From Spirosoma sp. SC4-14 (GTDB lineage Bacteria; Bacteroidota; Bacteroidia; Cytophagales; Spirosomataceae), in NCBI RefSeq assembly GCF_037201965.1, contig NZ_CP147518.1, positions 4,333,001-4,397,000 of the forward strand: a stretch of DNA of 64,000 bases, written 5' to 3'. Positions 40,990-50,701 of the stretch are shown here, in pieces. Within the stretch, counting starts at the first letter, position 1; each line of letters opens with the position of its first letter. A model generated the notes under the pieces. The model was not told the DNA's origin, did no database searches, and was given only the letters and a program-made list of their open reading frames with translations. Position numbers and translations under genes: made by a program.

Positions 40990-43794
40990 ATGATCAGACT
41001 ACTCCTTTTGCTTGTTGTTCCCCTGCTTATTCATGCTGTTGCTGGGCACTCACAAACCATTCCCTCCCCGAAAGAACACTTTGGCTTCTCGATAGGCGAC
41101 GATTATCAGCTATCGAACTATACCCAAACCGAAGCCTATTTTAAGAAACTGGCGGCTTCGGACCGAACGCAGCTAGTCGATATTGGCTTAACGGCCGAAG
41201 GACGGCATCAGTATATGCTAATTGTCAGCTCACCCGAAAACCAGAAAAAGCTGGCCCACTACAAGGAAATAGCCCAAAAGCTAGCCCGAGCCGAAAGTCT
41301 CAATGACGAACAGGCGCATGCATTGGCCAGCGAAGGAAAAGCCGTTGTCTGGATTGATGGCGGGCTGCATTCGACCGAAACCGTTGGAACCATGCAACTG
41401 ATCGAAACAGCCTGGCAACTGGTCAGCCGTAACGACCCCGAAACACGCCGGATTCTGGATAATGTGATTGTGCTGCTTACGCACGCTAACCCCGACGGAC
41501 ACGAACTGGTAGGCAACTGGTACATGCGCGAACCGGTTGCCGAAAAACGTACACAGGACTACCTACCCCGTCTCTATCAGAAATACATTGGTCACGACAA
41601 CAATCGCGATTTTTTCATGCTTAACATGCAGGAAACCCAGAATATGGGCCGGCAGTTGTTTCTGGAATGGTTCCCCCAAATCATCTATAATCACCATCAG
41701 CGTGGCCCGGCAGGCACTGTGCTGGCGGGACCTCCCCTGCGCGACCCGTTCAATTTTGTGCTGGACCCATCCATTGTAACGGGCATGGATGCCCTGGGTT
41801 CGGCGATGATCAACCGGCTTAATTCCGAAAATAAACCGGGCTATACGCGCCTGACCGGCACCCCCTATTCCAACTGGTTCAACGGTGGTTTGCGCTCCAT
41901 CAACCTGTTTCATAATATGATTGGTCTGCTCACCGAAATTGTGGGCAACCCAACTCCCGAGAGCATTCCACTAGTTCCCGACCGATTGATTCCGAACGGC
42001 AACACACCCTTCCCGATCACCCCGCAGCAGTGGCATTTTAAACAATCGATCGATTATTCGGTGTCGCTCAATTACGCTGTTCTTAACTACGCTGCCCGCC
42101 AGCGCGACCTGGTCTTATACACCATTTACCGCATGGGCAAAAACTCCATCGAGCGCGGTAGCCACGACAACTGGACATTGTATCCGAAGCGGATTGATGC
42201 CATCACGCAGGCCTACCAGGACGATCAGAAGAAAACCGGTCGAAGATCGTCAACTGGTAGCACACTCGACCTGTATGGTTCTCTGCCCAACGGCGGAGGT
42301 GTGCCCATGAAATACTATGATTCCATTCTGAAAGCCCCGGCTCTGCGCGATCCGCGCGGGTTTATCATTCCGGCCAGTCAACCCGATTTGGCCACGGCCG
42401 TCAAATTCCTGAATGCGCTGATCAAAGCCGGAATTCAGATCCAGCAGGCAACCAGCAACTTTACCGTTGCGGGTAAAAACTATCCGGCAGGTTCGTATGT
42501 GGTTAAAACCGATCAGGCTTTTCGGCCCCACATTCTGGATATGTTCCAGCCTCAGGACTATCCCAACGATTTTCAGTATCCGGGTGGGCCGCCCGTTCGA
42601 CCATATGACGTGGCGGGCTGGACGCCTGCCTACCTGATGAATGTTCAGTTCGACCGGATTCTCGACGGATTCGACGGGCCGTTTCAAAAACTACCCTATG
42701 GCAAACTGCTGGCACCCGAAGGGCATATAACTGGTATGCCAACGGCTGGTTATTTGCTAAATGCGAAAGCCAACAATTCGTTCATTGCAGTTAACAATCT
42801 GCTGGCAGCAGGCATTGATGTCTTTCGGCTTCCAGAAGGAACAGCCGGGCAACTGCCTGCCGGAACGTTCTTTGTTCCAGCATCAGCCAAAGCGAAAACC
42901 GCACTGAGTAAATTGGCCACCGACCTGGGGCTGGAAATAGCCGGATCGTCAAAACGGCCCGCCGGGCCTTTGCATAAAGTAAGCCCGCAACGAATAGCTA
43001 TCTGGGATACTTACGGCGGCTCGATGCCATCGGGCTGGGTCCGGTGGTTGATGGAGCAATACCATTTCCCAATGAAACTCATTTATGCTCAGGACATTGA
43101 CGCGGGTAATCTCCGTAAAAAATATGACGTTATTGTATTTGTTACACAGGCAATTCCGCCCGTAGGCAGAGCCTCCGAAGCATCGTTCCGACGGGAACCC
43201 AAACCCGATGAAATTCCGTCTGAGTTCCGTTCCTGGCTCGGTAGAATCACACCCGAAAAATCGATTCCTCAGTTGAAAGCATTTTTGGAAGCTGGCGGCT
43301 CTATTGTCACTATCGGAACGAGTACGAACCTGGCGTATCACTTCAACCTGCCCGTAAAAAATGCGCTCGTCGAAATGACCGGCACGGGACAGCCGAGGCC
43401 GTTACCGAACGAAAAGTTTTATGTTCCGGGTAGCGTTTTACGGGTTTCGCTCGACTCAACTCAAAAGGCAACCTGGGGTATGCCTACACTAACGGACGTT
43501 TATTTTGAACATAGTCCGGTCTTTACCATTTCGCCCCAAGCCATTGCCAAAGGCGTAGTTACTCCGCTGGCGTGGTTTGCTACTGATTCACCGCTACGCA
43601 GCGGCTGGGCATGGGGACAATCGTACCTACAGAATGGCGTTGCAGCCTTCATGGCCCCCATTGGCTCGGGCAAACTTTACTGTTTTGGGCCCGAAATTAC
43701 GTTTCGTGGTCAGGCACATGGAACGTTCAAACTTTTATTTAATCAGCTTTACCAGACGGGCATTCCCTCAACCCCTAACCGGGCAACCGATTAG
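40990..43794 (+). CDS. M14 family zinc carboxypeptidase, exported
   Basis: A 934-residue protein with a signal peptide (MIRLLLLLVVPLLIHAVAGH). The M14 core follows: G-G-L-H-S-T-E-T (H-x-x-E zinc ligands) near residue 125, T-H-A-N-P-D-G-H-E near 165, D-N-N-R-D-F near 203 (substrate-binding Arg), and Y-N-H-H-Q near 237 (third zinc His). The C-terminal 500 residues are a ThuA/gatase-like and beta-rich extension common in the 900-residue Bacteroidota/gemmatimonad peptidases. It should trim peptides in the periplasm or outside. Monocistronic. Confidence 0.88.
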   Translation: MIRLLLLLVVPLLIHAVAGHSQTIPSPKEHFGFSIGDDYQLSNYTQTEAYFKKLAASDRTQLVDIGLTAEGRHQYMLIVSSPENQKKLAHYKEIAQKLARAESLNDEQAHALASEGKAVVWIDGGLHSTETVGTMQLIETAWQLVSRNDPETRRILDNVIVLLTHANPDGHELVGNWYMREPVAEKRTQDYLPRLYQKYIGHDNNRDFFMLNMQETQNMGRQLFLEWFPQIIYNHHQRGPAGTVLAGPPLRDPFNFVLDPSIVTGMDALGSAMINRLNSENKPGYTRLTGTPYSNWFNGGLRSINLFHNMIGLLTEIVGNPTPESIPLVPDRLIPNGNTPFPITPQQWHFKQSIDYSVSLNYAVLNYAARQRDLVLYTIYRMGKNSIERGSHDNWTLYPKRIDAITQAYQDDQKKTGRRSSTGSTLDLYGSLPNGGGVPMKYYDSILKAPALRDPRGFIIPASQPDLATAVKFLNALIKAGIQIQQATSNFTVAGKNYPAGSYVVKTDQAFRPHILDMFQPQDYPNDFQYPGGPPVRPYDVAGWTPAYLMNVQFDRILDGFDGPFQKLPYGKLLAPEGHITGMPTAGYLLNAKANNSFIAVNNLLAAGIDVFRLPEGTAGQLPAGTFFVPASAKAKTALSKLATDLGLEIAGSSKRPAGPLHKVSPQRIAIWDTYGGSMPSGWVRWLMEQYHFPMKLIYAQDIDAGNLRKKYDVIVFVTQAIPPVGRASEASFRREPKPDEIPSEFRSWLGRITPEKSIPQLKAFLEAGGSIVTIGTSTNLAYHFNLPVKNALVEMTGTGQPRPLPNEKFYVPGSVLRVSLDSTQKATWGMPTLTDVYFEHSPVFTISPQAIAKGVVTPLAWFATDSPLRSGWAWGQSYLQNGVAAFMAPIGSGKLYCFGPEITFRGQAHGTFKLLFNQLYQTGIPSTPNRATD

Positions 43795-43837
43795 GCGATT
43801 CAATAAACGGCAGTAAGACCGTGTTTGCATTGCCCGA

Positions 43838-43897
43838 CACCAAACGAAGAGTGCGTACGACCGAAACAATCAAGTCGTACGCACTCTTCGTTTGGTG
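43838..43897. repeat. perfect 24-bp inverted repeat
   Basis: The arm CACCAAACGAAGAGTGCG, continuing TACGAC (43838-43861), is exactly complementary to 43874-43897, around a 12-base loop. No real T-tract follows on either strand. It lies 44 bases after the peptidase gene and 150 bases before the receiver-like gene. Confidence 0.85.
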
Positions 43898-44045
43898 CCG
43901 TTTAACGACTTAAATGGTACGGTTGCTCCGGGGGCCGTTGCCTCACTATTCCTTATTTTTCTTAACCCACCATTCCTGATTGACGTTGCCTCTAAAAACA
44001 ATGGAGCATAAAGATTATATCACATTTACAAACTAAGAAATTACC

Positions 44046-44450
44046 ATGGCAACGGTTCTGGTGTTGACCCAGGATATTGAGCAACTAAACGCCCAACTCG
44101 GTCCGACACTACAGCAGATTTATTCGCAGTTAACACTGAAAATTCGACAAATTGATTCAGGTTTGTTAGCTGACTTAACAAGTGGTGCTCCCCCATTAAT
44201 GATTTTAATTGACTCTTGTGTTGAAAGTCTGGCCGTTCTGAAAGAGCTAAAAGCACATCCGGGCCTATGCCGGATACCGGTTCTGATGTTACGGGCAGTA
44301 GCTACCCTACAGAAAGCCTGCATTGAGCAGGGCACCGAGAGTAAACACCCGGCTTCGTTTGTATTCCCGCAAAGACGAACCGTCCACGACCTTGTGATCA
44401 AATCAGCCAAACTGCCAGGCAGCAACCCACTACTACAACTCCTGAATTAG
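44046..44450 (+). CDS. degenerate receiver-like protein
   Basis: A 134-residue protein whose core L-M-I-L-I-D-S-C-V-E-S-L-A-V-L-K-E-L-K-A-H-P-G-L-C-R-I-P-V-L-M-L-R matches a response-regulator receiver around the phospho-acceptor Asp. The acidic pair near the N-terminus is reduced to T-Q-D and the conserved Lys is absent (F-V-F-P-Q-R-R). It may be a phosphorylation-independent receiver or a decayed one. It stops five bases before the aldo/keto reductase gene, so the two are cotranscribed. Confidence 0.65.
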   Translation: MATVLVLTQDIEQLNAQLGPTLQQIYSQLTLKIRQIDSGLLADLTSGAPPLMILIDSCVESLAVLKELKAHPGLCRIPVLMLRAVATLQKACIEQGTESKHPASFVFPQRRTVHDLVIKSAKLPGSNPLLQLLN

Positions 44451-44454
44451 CCTC

Positions 44455-45384
44455 ATGATGAATTGGGTTTCCAGGCGAACCATGCTTAGGCAGACAATGG
44501 CTCTTGGCAGCGGTTGTTTAATAAACCCATTCGACCTGTTGGGAACAGTTAATCAGTCTATGATGTATCGACCAATACCCTCCACAAACGAACCGCTTCC
44601 TGTTGTTGGCCTGGGTTCGTGGCAACAGTTTGATGTTGGCTCATCAGCGTCTGATCGGGAACCGCTCAGGCAGGTGCTTACGCGGATGCACCAGAAAGGA
44701 GGAAAACTGATCGATGCCTCACCTATGTATGGTCGGGCCGAGCAGGTTATTGGCGACTTAACCACCGATTTACGGTTAAATAGTTCGTTTTTTCTGGCCA
44801 CTAAAGTATGGACCACCGGCAAACAGGCAGGCATCGATCAGATGGAGGATTCGCTTCGGAAGATGCGCCGAAAAACGCTGGATTTACTGCAGATACATAA
44901 TCTTCTGGACTGGCAAACTCACCTCAAAACCCTCAAAGACTGGAAACAGGCAGGAAAGGTTCGTTACATTGGGGTAACGCACTACACGGCCTCAGCACAC
45001 GATCAGCTCGAACGCATCGTCAAAACGGAACCAATCGACTTTGTGCAGGTGAACTATTCCATTCGGGTTCGAAATGCGGAACAGAGTCTGTTGCCAGCCG
45101 CTCACGAAAAAGGGGTCGCTGTTCTTATCAATGAGCCGTTTGAAACGGGTTCGCTCTTTCGGGCAGTGAAAGGGCGTGAGCTACCAGCCTGGGCGGCAGA
45201 ATACGGTATTGAAAGCTGGGCACAGTTTTTTCTGAAGTTTATTCTGGCGAACCCGGCCGTAACCTGTGTAATTCCGGGCACCTCCAACCCGGCACACCTG
45301 CTCGATAATATGGGAGCCGGATTCGGGCAATTTCCAGATCAGAAAATTCAGGCACAGATGGCTACTTATCTGGCAAAACTGTAA
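44455..45384 (+). CDS. aldo/keto reductase with Tat-like signal
   Basis: A 309-residue protein. MMNWVSRRTMLRQTMALGSG resembles a twin-arginine leader (S-R-R-T-M-L-R), suggesting export. The (beta/alpha)8 core has D-A-S-P-M-Y-G (Asp and Tyr of the tetrad), A-T-K-V-W (Lys) and L-L-Q-I-H-N-L (His). The NADP-binding end reads C-V-I-P-G-T-S-N-P-A-H-L. NAD(P)H use outside the cytoplasm would be unusual unless the cofactor is bound before export. Substrate unknown. Cotranscribed with the receiver-like gene. Confidence 0.85.
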   Translation: MMNWVSRRTMLRQTMALGSGCLINPFDLLGTVNQSMMYRPIPSTNEPLPVVGLGSWQQFDVGSSASDREPLRQVLTRMHQKGGKLIDASPMYGRAEQVIGDLTTDLRLNSSFFLATKVWTTGKQAGIDQMEDSLRKMRRKTLDLLQIHNLLDWQTHLKTLKDWKQAGKVRYIGVTHYTASAHDQLERIVKTEPIDFVQVNYSIRVRNAEQSLLPAAHEKGVAVLINEPFETGSLFRAVKGRELPAWAAEYGIESWAQFFLKFILANPAVTCVIPGTSNPAHLLDNMGAGFGQFPDQKIQAQMATYLAKL

Positions 45385-45720
45385 TGATGCTTTACAGAAA
45401 TTATGGCCCGATTCCCAACTGCCATCCTTCAAATAGACCTGAAATCCTGTAAGCGTATAGCATATAGGTTCGTCAATTGCCAATAAAAGGCTTAGCAACT
45501 TCCCACAACTACCTAAAGCACTCCCTGATGCAAACAGAGCGCTTAAGTACATTCCGCACATAAAAAAACATTAACTACCTAACTATCAAACTCATAATAT
45601 CAAAATACGGGCCCAAATAATCTTAAAATCTGATTAAATTTTTGCTATAATTACTTAAGTAATAATAGCAGTTCAATAGCTTTTTATTTACTTTGCATTA
45701 ATTAGTTACCAGCCTCCTTC
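45385..45720. other. intergenic region, no gene seen
   Basis: 336 bases, AT-rich toward the right. TTACTTTG, seven of eight positions of TAnnTTTG, lies about 20-30 bases before the small membrane peptide gene. Confidence 0.4.
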
Positions 45721-45828
45721 ATGACCGCACGATCAAAACCTATTGACCCAACCAGTGCTATTACCTGGCTGTCGATAATGACTTTATCGGCACTTTGGTT
45801 AGCTGGCCTGATCTATATCATTTTCTAA
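45721..45828 (+). CDS. 35-residue single-pass membrane peptide
   Basis: A short frame: MTARSKPIDPTSAITW, then L-S-I-M-T-L-S-A-L-W-L-A-G-L-I-Y-I-I-F. The soluble N-terminal part with Pro-Thr and one clean 19-20 residue membrane helix ending at the C-terminus resemble small subunits or regulators of membrane complexes (CcoQ-like in form). A near-consensus promoter lies upstream and an intrinsic terminator 100 bases downstream, so it looks like its own transcription unit. Coding status is probable, not certain. Confidence 0.5.
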   Translation: MTARSKPIDPTSAITWLSIMTLSALWLAGLIYIIF

Positions 45829-45927
45829 GATAGCCGCAATGCCAGGCTGCCTTACCACAACTAAGAAAATCTCGGATTAACGACCACCGTACTAACGCTT
45901 TGAATTGTCAATACAAGATGTAGGTTG

Positions 45928-45960
45928 AATCTCCGCTGGCTTTGCTGGTGGAGATTTTTT
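45928..45960 (+). terminator. intrinsic terminator of the small membrane peptide unit
   Basis: AATCTCC (45928-45934) pairs with GGAGATT (45950-45956) and six T end the structure. Confidence 0.65.
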
Positions 45961-46021
45961 ATCTGATCACTCTGACCACGAAACGTCACTACTGCCTTTC
46001 GACCGGGAGAAATGTCCGAAT

Positions 46022-46053
46022 AAAAAGCCCGGCCGTAAAACGACCGGGCTTTT
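46022..46053. terminator. GC-rich terminator-like hairpin
   Basis: AAAAGCCCGG and CCGGGCTTTT form the stem around a short loop, with A/T runs on both sides, so it may work in both directions. No minus-strand gene ends here. Confidence 0.65.
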
Positions 46054-46303
46054 CCGCAAACAATATTGTCTTAACCTACTATTCAAATCGAGTCGTTAAC
46101 TGTCCTCCAGTAAATCCGTACCATTGGCAGTAACAGAAGTCCGCTTCACGACTCAATTCAATCTAGTATAGTACGTAAAATCAGTGTATTCGTACCATTG
46201 GCAAAGGCATCGTTTTTAGTCTTCCGTAGCTCCAGTCGCTGCCCTTACAAACCGTTTTTTCGGAGCAGCAAATAGTCGTAAATTCGCCACTGCACGTTAG
46301 ATC

Positions 46304-47383
46304 ATGGAGCAGTCTGAACAACGTAAAATTATTCACATCGACATGGATGCCTTTTACGCATCAGTCGAACAGCGCGACAATCCGCAACTACAGGGAAAAC
46401 CCGTTGCCGTTGGCGGCTCCCGACAGCGGGGTGTGGTGGCGGCTGCCAGTTATGAAGCACGACAGTTTGGCGTACGCTCAGCAATGGCCTCGTCAATAGC
46501 CATTCGCAAATGCCCTGACCTGATTTTTGTTAAACCCCGCTTCGAGGTCTACAAAGCCGTTTCGAGCCAGATCCGCACTATTTTTTCCCATTATACACCC
46601 CTCATCGAACCCCTATCGCTCGATGAAGCTTACCTCGACGTCACGGCCAATCTTACCGACAGCCCATCGGCCACGCATACGGCGCAGGCCATTAAAGCCG
46701 AAATTAAACAGCAAACCCATCTTACGGCCTCGGCTGGCGTATCGTACAATAAGTTTCTGGCCAAACTGGCTTCCGACTATCGAAAACCCGATGGCTTGTA
46801 TGTCATAAAACCGCATCAGGGCCCAGCTTTTGTCGAAAGCCTGGAGGTTGGCCAGTTTCACGGCATTGGCCGAGTTACGGCCGAACGAATGAATCAACTC
46901 GGCATTTTTACGGGCCTGGATCTGCGTCGACAAACCGAAGCTTTTTTAATCCATCATTTTGGCAAAGTTGGCCATCATTATTACTCCATTGCCCGCGCTA
47001 TCGACAATCGGCCTGTAACGCCAAATCGTATTCGTAAATCGGTTGGTTCCGAAACTACCTTTGAGCAGGATCTGCTTCATTTGCCCGATCTGATCAATGC
47101 CCTTCATCCACTGATCGATAGTGTGTGGGCTTACTGCGAGCGGAGTGGCATACGGGGTCGAACCATTACGCTAAAAGTTAAGTACACCGATTTTACCCAG
47201 ATTACCCGCAGCAAAAGCCTGGTGAGCGGGTTACCAGACAAAACAACGCTGGAACGCATAGTGATCGAACTGCTCGAATTGATCTTACCACTCTCGCAGG
47301 GAATTCGGTTGCTGGGCGTTTCTCTGTCGAGCCTTCAGGAGAAAACTACTGCCTCCAACGGCCAGCTAACGCTCGATCTGTAG
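46304..47383 (+). CDS. dinB: DNA polymerase IV (Y-family translesion polymerase)
   Basis: A 359-residue protein starting M-E-Q-S-E-Q-R-K-I-I-H-I-D-M-D-A-F-Y-A-S-V-E-Q, the first metal-binding motif. The second catalytic motif is L-S-L-D-E-A-Y-L-D-V-T, with A-S-A-G-V-S-Y-N-K-F-L-A-K-L-A-S-D between it and the thumb (F-H-G-I-G-R-V-T-A-E-R-M). The little-finger domain follows. Length and all motifs fit DinB. It copies damaged DNA with low fidelity. It stands alone; no LexA-type box is obvious to me in the leader. Confidence 0.97.
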   Translation: MEQSEQRKIIHIDMDAFYASVEQRDNPQLQGKPVAVGGSRQRGVVAAASYEARQFGVRSAMASSIAIRKCPDLIFVKPRFEVYKAVSSQIRTIFSHYTPLIEPLSLDEAYLDVTANLTDSPSATHTAQAIKAEIKQQTHLTASAGVSYNKFLAKLASDYRKPDGLYVIKPHQGPAFVESLEVGQFHGIGRVTAERMNQLGIFTGLDLRRQTEAFLIHHFGKVGHHYYSIARAIDNRPVTPNRIRKSVGSETTFEQDLLHLPDLINALHPLIDSVWAYCERSGIRGRTITLKVKYTDFTQITRSKSLVSGLPDKTTLERIVIELLELILPLSQGIRLLGVSLSSLQEKTTASNGQLTLDL

Positions 47384-47629
47384 TGATTTACTTCCACAAG
47401 CTGACCGTTTTAGCCACCAATAGCCTGCTGTATCAGCTTAAGAGAGCCAGTATACGGGCTTTTTCTACTTCTGGAATAGATACCATTTAGACCTACTGTC
47501 ACAACCGAATTGGCTATTATCAGTTTATAGAACTACATGCATGGTAACTGATGGCGAAACCGGACTTTATAGGAATGACGTTCGGCCGGTTCGTTTATGA
47601 GTTACTGACAAACTAAGCTATTTCATCTC

Positions 47630-47887
47630 ATGGCGAAACATAAGAAAACAGTTCCTTCAGTCAGCCAGGAACAAACGGAACGAACAGCTCACACTAATGA
47701 AGTATTTGCTCTCGAGAATGTTACTCAATTACGGGAGGCCATTGATCAGGTTGTATATGGAGAAACAGAAACGACTCAACCCAACGATCCCGAGCGAATC
47801 CACACGGTTGAAAACCTGACCACACTGGGCCAAATGGGTATTCTGACAGAAACCGACCTGGACGAAGCCCGGAAAGGCTATCTGTAG
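47630..47887 (+). CDS. small hypothetical protein (85 residues)
   Basis: MAKHKKTVPSVSQEQTERTA starts an acidic, soluble protein with a helical middle (N-V-T-Q-L-R-E-A-I-D-Q-V-V-Y-G) and an end reading L-G-Q-M-G-I-L-T-E-T-D-L-D-E-A-R-K-G-Y-L. The composition looks real. No domain is recognised. It is convergent with the histidine kinase gene, 5 bases between stops. Confidence 0.55.
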   Translation: MAKHKKTVPSVSQEQTERTAHTNEVFALENVTQLREAIDQVVYGETETTQPNDPERIHTVENLTTLGQMGILTETDLDEARKGYL

Positions 47888-47892
47888 ACTCG

Positions 47893-49953
47893 TTACGCAG
47901 CTAACCGACTGGTGGGAATGTGTAAGCGAAACAGAGTACCATGCTCCGTACGCAAATCGAAGTGCCCGTCGAGTTGCTGACTCAGCAAAATAATCAGTCG
48001 TTTGCCAAACGAGGTCCGATTGTCAACTTTTTGCCAGTCACCTACTTCCATACCGGGACCGTTATCTTCTACTTCCAGCACAATACCCGATGGCGACGGC
48101 GCCTTATCGCCATGCAGGGCAATCCGTAAGAGCGGGTCTTGCTGGTCGAGATAGGCGTATTTGAAAGCATTCGTAATCAACTCATTAACAATCAATCCGA
48201 TCGGTATCGCAATATCGACATCCAGCTCCTGTTTCTCAATATCCAGTTGGAGCCTAAATGTGTCGGACTGGTAGCCGTAGGCCCGCATCAGGCTTTGTGC
48301 CAGACTGGTCAGGTACTCGTCCATATTGATCACCGTAAGCTGATCGGTCCGATACAACTGTTGATGAATCAATGACATGGCCTCAACCCGCTGCTGCCCA
48401 ATCCGAACGGCCTGAATGGCTTTTTCGTCGTGCAGACTGTTTACCTGTAAATTGAGCAGACTCGATACTATGGCCAGATTATTCTTAACCCGATGGTGCA
48501 GCTCTTTCATCAGCGTGCGTAGCTGATTCGACTGGCTGGCTAATTCCTTGCTGGTTCGGGTAATGATTTCGTTCTGGGTCGACAACCGGCGGTTGGCACC
48601 ACGAATGATGTAATATTGCCCGAACAGGATGCTCAGCAGAACCAGCAATATACCCAAACCACCTGTCATTTGTTTTATCTGGCGCGATCGCTGCTGATTC
48701 TGCTCGTCCAATGCAGCAATTTGCTGAAGCCGTTTCTGGGTTTTATACTTTGCTTCGACATCGGCAATAACCCGCGCTTTTTCGATTTCCCCATCGGCTT
48801 TTATCTGAGCATGCAGTGTAGCCATCTGCTTACTCTTGTCAGCTTCTATTCGAGCAACATCCGAGGCTTTGGCTAATTCCAGACCGGCTTTAATTTTTGC
48901 CAGGTCGTGTGCCTGCTGCAACTGATACTGCCCCTGCAATCGGGCAATGGCCTGTGTTTTTTCCAGATTCATCAACGAATCTTCAATCTGTTTCGATGCC
49001 AGAACCGTTTGGTAGGCATTCTCGTAGCGCCCCGTAGCCGCATAGGCTTTGGCAAGCATTGCATATACCGAAACCGACAGGGGAGCCTCTCCGCTTTGTT
49101 TAACCTGATCAAGCGCTTTTTCGGCAAAAAGCAGTGCTTTTTCGGGTTGTTTCATTCCCAGATAAGCGTAGGACAAATTCCGATAGTTATGAGCCAGACT
49201 GCTATGCCGCTTCAGTTTCAAATTGATGGCCAGCGACTTATTCAGGTAATCGATCGCTTTTTCATACTGCGATTCTACGTTGTAGTTCTTTCCCAGATTA
49301 TTATAAAGAATCCGGTTCTCATCGGGGTCGGCATGTAGTTCTTCGTTGATAGCCAGGGCTTTAAAAAAACAGTCTCTCCCCTGTTTATATTCGCCCAGGT
49401 CTTCATAAATAATGCCCAGATTAATATAGTTGTCGGGCAACGATTGCCTGAAACCAAACTGCTGATTGATGGCAATCGATTGCTGAATACTCACCAGCCC
49501 CTGCCGGGTATGGGCCAGAACATGCTGGCTTTCGCCCATCATTTTATAGAGCCAGCCCATGTTATTATAGACATGGGCTACCGATTTCATTTTTCCGGCT
49601 TTTGTATAATACCGAATCGATGCCTGGTCAAAGGCCAGTGCTTCCTCAAATTTTCCCAACCGCATGGCAATAGCTCCCCGAAGCCGGTTTATATCGCCTA
49701 GTCCGGCAACATAGTTTTTTTGCAGGCAAATCTGTTTCGTAAACCTCAGATAATAATCAACCGAATCGAGACGGTTCTGCTTGTAAAACGCATTGGCAAT
49801 ATCGTAGTAAGTATTGGCGCGAGTTGTATCGGGTTGTTTATTACGGAGCGAATTCTTCAGACTATCGATCAGGCTACGCTGAGCAAAAACGGGGAACAAA
49901 CAGGCCGACACTATGTAGAGGTAACAGAGCAGAAGCCAGGTATTGGTTTTCAT
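47893..49953 (-). CDS. TPR-containing sensor histidine kinase (HisKA_2)
   Basis: A 686-residue protein. Signal peptide (MKTNTWLLLCYLYIVSACLF), then tetratricopeptide repeats (about 30-330), a long coiled coil (about 330-420), one membrane helix (G-L-G-I-L-L-V-L-L-S-I-L-F-G) and a HisKA_2 dimerisation domain with M-K-E-L-H-H-R-V-K-N-N-L-A-I-V, whose first or second His is the phosphorylation site. The C-terminal HATPase domain has N-E-L-I-T-N-A-F-K-Y-A (N box) and E-D-N-G-P-G-M (G1). It senses a periplasmic signal through the repeats. No response regulator gene is adjacent; the receivers at 30973-31869 are candidates. Confidence 0.93.
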   Translation of the reverse strand: MKTNTWLLLCYLYIVSACLFPVFAQRSLIDSLKNSLRNKQPDTTRANTYYDIANAFYKQNRLDSVDYYLRFTKQICLQKNYVAGLGDINRLRGAIAMRLGKFEEALAFDQASIRYYTKAGKMKSVAHVYNNMGWLYKMMGESQHVLAHTRQGLVSIQQSIAINQQFGFRQSLPDNYINLGIIYEDLGEYKQGRDCFFKALAINEELHADPDENRILYNNLGKNYNVESQYEKAIDYLNKSLAINLKLKRHSSLAHNYRNLSYAYLGMKQPEKALLFAEKALDQVKQSGEAPLSVSVYAMLAKAYAATGRYENAYQTVLASKQIEDSLMNLEKTQAIARLQGQYQLQQAHDLAKIKAGLELAKASDVARIEADKSKQMATLHAQIKADGEIEKARVIADVEAKYKTQKRLQQIAALDEQNQQRSRQIKQMTGGLGILLVLLSILFGQYYIIRGANRRLSTQNEIITRTSKELASQSNQLRTLMKELHHRVKNNLAIVSSLLNLQVNSLHDEKAIQAVRIGQQRVEAMSLIHQQLYRTDQLTVINMDEYLTSLAQSLMRAYGYQSDTFRLQLDIEKQELDVDIAIPIGLIVNELITNAFKYAYLDQQDPLLRIALHGDKAPSPSGIVLEVEDNGPGMEVGDWQKVDNRTSFGKRLIILLSQQLDGHFDLRTEHGTLFRLHIPTSRLAA

Positions 49954-50701
49954 GATAAGCGAAACGAACGATTCTTCTTGTGTTGAGCGTATTTAACAGA
50001 ATACCAGATTATACACTAAACTTAGTAATTAATAAACTTTTCATCAAATTACTACCCTTTTTCTGTTCACTAAGCTGCGAACAAAAAATAGGGGGTAATC
50101 AGTTGGCCAAATTTATTTCACAGCGGTTCAAATGGTAAAACAGATTCTTAGTTAACACGACTTATTTACCGACGGCTACCACTGTCTGGTTCAACAGCCG
50201 AAAAAATTCCCGATCTGGCCGAACAAAAAACACATTCTCTAGCAATCGAAACCTACACAGCCCCGCCTTGCTTAATATCTGGATATGAGGCAGCTTACTT
50301 TTAAACAGTATATGGCTTCTCTGCAAGTCCACTGGTAACATCTGGTTACCCTGTCAATATCTCCCCCGTGCAGATCAATGCCCCTATTTACTTAATTACC
50401 AGTCAGTTTCTGAAACCTGCTGGTAAGTTATCAAACCGGTCTTTTTAGAAAGCAGCCTAATCTGATCCTCCGAATAATCAATTCACTAAAAAAAATGGGA
50501 AGAACATGGAGCCAAAGGTCGGTTTTTGGGTTTATCAAGTACCCTTTGAGTTTTTACAAGATCGAGACCCAATTCCCGCCAGCACCTGCCAGCGGGAATT
50601 TTTAATAGCGGCTGCCGCTTAATTAATTCATACTCTGCGTGTTCTAGAAGGTTTCATGCTCTTGAGTAGATTCGTATATACAACCTGATCCAACGAGCTT
50701 C
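49954..50701. other. gene-free stretch with one hairpin
   Basis: 748 bases. The only structure seen is AATTCCCGC/GCGGGAATT at 50571-50600 followed by five T, a possible terminator of an unseen short transcript. Two overlapping 36-38 codon frames near 50494-50622 are too weak to call. Confidence 0.4.

Larger units (their letters stand above)
45829..46303. other. intergenic region with two terminators
   Basis: 475 bases without a convincing gene; it holds the terminators at 45928-45960 and 46022-46053 and the leader of the DNA polymerase IV gene. Confidence 0.45.

Noticed and set aside
50494..50622. two overlapping 36-38 codon frames containing a hairpin
   Set aside because: Both frames cover the same hairpin and neither has gene-like features; kept only as a possible terminator.
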